A DNA stretch of 6,215 nt from positions 1 to 6,215 of the forward strand of contig CACZPV010000003.1 in assembly GCA_902783065.1 (NCBI GenBank). Direction: 5' to 3'. The stretch is from an uncultured Ruminococcus sp. (GTDB lineage: Bacteria; Bacillota; Clostridia; Oscillospirales; Acutalibacteraceae). Shown here in pieces: positions 5,437-6,215 of the stretch. The notes under the pieces were generated by a model. That model had not been told where the DNA came from, made no database searches, and saw only the letters and a list, made by a program, of their open reading frames with translations. The position numbers were made by a program, and so were the translations under genes. Within the stretch, counting starts at the first letter, position 1. Each line of letters begins with the position of its first letter.

Positions 5437-6075
5437 ATGAACAGAAAAAAGATTTTAACTATACTGCTGACTTTGGCGATTGCTGCGTCAACTACAGCGA
5501 TGATGACGGGTTGTGCCGCTTCCGTAAGGCATCTTAACGGTACCACTGCGTCAACTGAAGAATCATCTTCTGCTGATGAAACAAGTGCTGATTCCGGCGA
5601 TGAATCGTCAGAGGAGGAATCATCTGAGGAAGAATCATCGGAAGAAGAGGAATCCTCTGAAGAAGAATCTTCTGAGGAAGAGGAATCCTCTGAAGAAGAG
5701 TCTTCTGAGGATGAGGAATCCTCTGAGGAAGAATCCAAGGAGGAAAGCAAAGAAGAATCAAAAGAAGAAAGTAAGTCTGAAGATAATAACGGCGAAACCA
5801 TTATCAAGTTCCAGAAGCCGGATGATTGGGATGATACAGTAAAAGCCTATGTTTATCTGTCCAATGCTGATAAGAATGCTGATTGGCCGGGTGAAGATAT
5901 GACAGAAGAAGGAGAGGGTCTTTACAGCTACAAGGTGGACAGCCACTTTATGGAAACCGAAGGTGCTATGGTTGTATTCAACGATGGTGGTAAAAACGCA
6001 AGAAATCAGTTGCCAAGATCCGGCGGATTTGTTGTTAAAAACGGTCAGACATATGATGAAAACTATAAAGACTGA
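5437..6075 (+). CDS. Surface lipoprotein with Glu/Ser-rich linker and probable CBM26 starch-binding module
   Basis: The product has 212 residues. Residues 1-26 are a lipoprotein signal: NRKK, a hydrophobic stretch, then MTGC with C26 as the lipidated residue, so the protein should be anchored outside the membrane. About 41-116 is an almost pure Ser/Glu/Asp linker, ending in four KEES-type repeats. The C-terminal domain (about 120-212) looks like a starch-binding module 26 (CBM25/26 type). It has W131 and the pattern KAYVYLS (137-143), ADWPGEDM (148-155), LYSYKV (162-167) and MVVFNDGGKNARNQ (178-191). In that family aromatic residues in such positions bind alpha-glucan; W131, Y138, Y140 and W150 are candidates. 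No catalytic domain, dockerin or sortase signal is present, so it would hold starch or maltodextrin at the cell surface rather than cut it. The gene appears monocistronic. The lipoprotein call is firm; the module is recognised by pattern only. Confidence 0.85.
   Translation: MNRKKILTILLTLAIAASTTAMMTGCAASVRHLNGTTASTEESSSADETSADSGDESSEEESSEEESSEEEESSEEESSEEEESSEEESSEDEESSEEESKEESKEESKEESKSEDNNGETIIKFQKPDDWDDTVKAYVYLSNADKNADWPGEDMTEEGEGLYSYKVDSHFMETEGAMVVFNDGGKNARNQLPRSGGFVVKNGQTYDENYKD
5644..5742 (+). repeat. Three 33-bp tandem repeats in the lipoprotein linker
   Basis: Units are 5644-5676, 5677-5709 and 5710-5742. Units 1 and 2 differ at a single base; unit 3 is more diverged. Each encodes 11 residues of the pattern EEESSEEESSE, DEESSEEESKE in unit 3. 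Shorter GAGGAATCATCT-like units flank them on the left. The array keeps the reading frame, so unit gain or loss would change linker length without breaking the protein. Confidence 0.85.
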
Positions 6076-6098
6076 TTATAGGTATGATCCCGGTGATA

Positions 6099-6120
6099 AC
6101 TGATTAATTCGTTAATCAGT
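6099..6120 (+). terminator. Perfect hairpin with TTCG tetraloop after the lipoprotein gene
   Basis: ACTGATTAA at 6099-6107, loop TTCG, TTAATCAGT at 6112-6120: nine perfect pairs with a very stable tetraloop, 23 bases after the stop codon. The next bases are GCAGCTGTGC, not T-rich, so it may protect the mRNA 3' end or be only part of a terminator. Confidence 0.4.
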
Positions 6121-6128
6121 GCAGCTGT

Positions 6129-6202
6129 GCGGAGTTAGTCCTCACAGGAGACCGCCGATGTTTCGTCATTAGTCTGAAACCTGAATTATTCAGTATTTTA
6201 CT
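6129..6202 (+). other. Further hairpins at the right edge, no gene
   Basis: GCGG at 6129-6132 pairs with CCGC at 6152-6155 around an inner stem, TCCT (6139-6142) with AGGA (6146-6149). A last hairpin, CTGAA at 6181-6185 with TTCAG at 6189-6193, is followed by TATTTTA and could be a weak intrinsic terminator. The window ends before any further coding sequence is visible. Confidence 0.35.
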
Positions 6203-6215
6203 GACAACTGTAAAA

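Noticed and set aside
5418..5807. Minus-strand ORF rich in Ser/Asp opposite the lipoprotein linker
   Set aside because: It is the antisense reading of the GAGGAATCC-type repeats. It has no ribosome site, and the + strand gene has a clear signal peptide, start and domain.

Overview
The window looks like a chromosomal segment of an anaerobic Gram-positive Firmicute, most likely a Ruminococcus or a close relative in the Oscillospiraceae. Four points suggest this: strong GGAGG-type ribosome binding sites, AT-rich promoters, hairpin-rich intergenic repeats, and a lipoprotein carrying what reads as a starch-binding module of the CBM26 kind. Genus is an inference from gene content and style; no marker gene is present.

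Layout. Positions 1-250 are non-coding and hold a GC-rich, hairpin-rich block that resembles an interspersed intergenic repeat. A promoter near 252-280 starts a tight three-gene operon on the + strand. Its genes are a double zinc-ribbon polytopic membrane protein (339-1973), a membrane-anchored TPM-domain protein with a Cys/Ser/Gly tail (1960-2772), and a radical SAM/SPASM enzyme (2775-3755). The first pair overlaps by 14 bases and the second pair is 2 bases apart. A hairpin at 3808-3836 probably ends the operon. The 344-base gap that follows holds a second repeat-like hairpin cluster, a perfect 14-bp inverted repeat, and the terminator of a convergent gene. That gene, on the - strand at 4100-4933, is a Cof-type HAD phosphatase with a near-consensus promoter and a striking 44-base inverted repeat in its leader. 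After a 503-base divergent intergenic region comes a + strand lipoprotein (5437-6075) with a Glu/Ser linker made of 33-bp repeats and the probable CBM26 domain. The last 140 bases hold hairpins only.

How the genes may work together. The most interesting unit is the operon. Predicted topology of the TPM protein (signal peptide, outside domain, one membrane span, Lys-flanked cytoplasmic tail) puts the motif CSSCSSCSSC and a fifth Cys in the cytoplasm. The radical SAM enzyme encoded immediately downstream has all the cysteines expected for one catalytic and two auxiliary iron-sulfur clusters, the architecture of peptide-modifying SPASM enzymes. I propose that the enzyme modifies the Cys tail of the TPM protein, a RiPP-like modification of a large membrane-anchored protein rather than a small secreted peptide. 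The zinc-ribbon protein would be a third membrane partner. This is inference; no modification can be seen in DNA. The HAD phosphatase and the starch-binding lipoprotein appear to be independent units.
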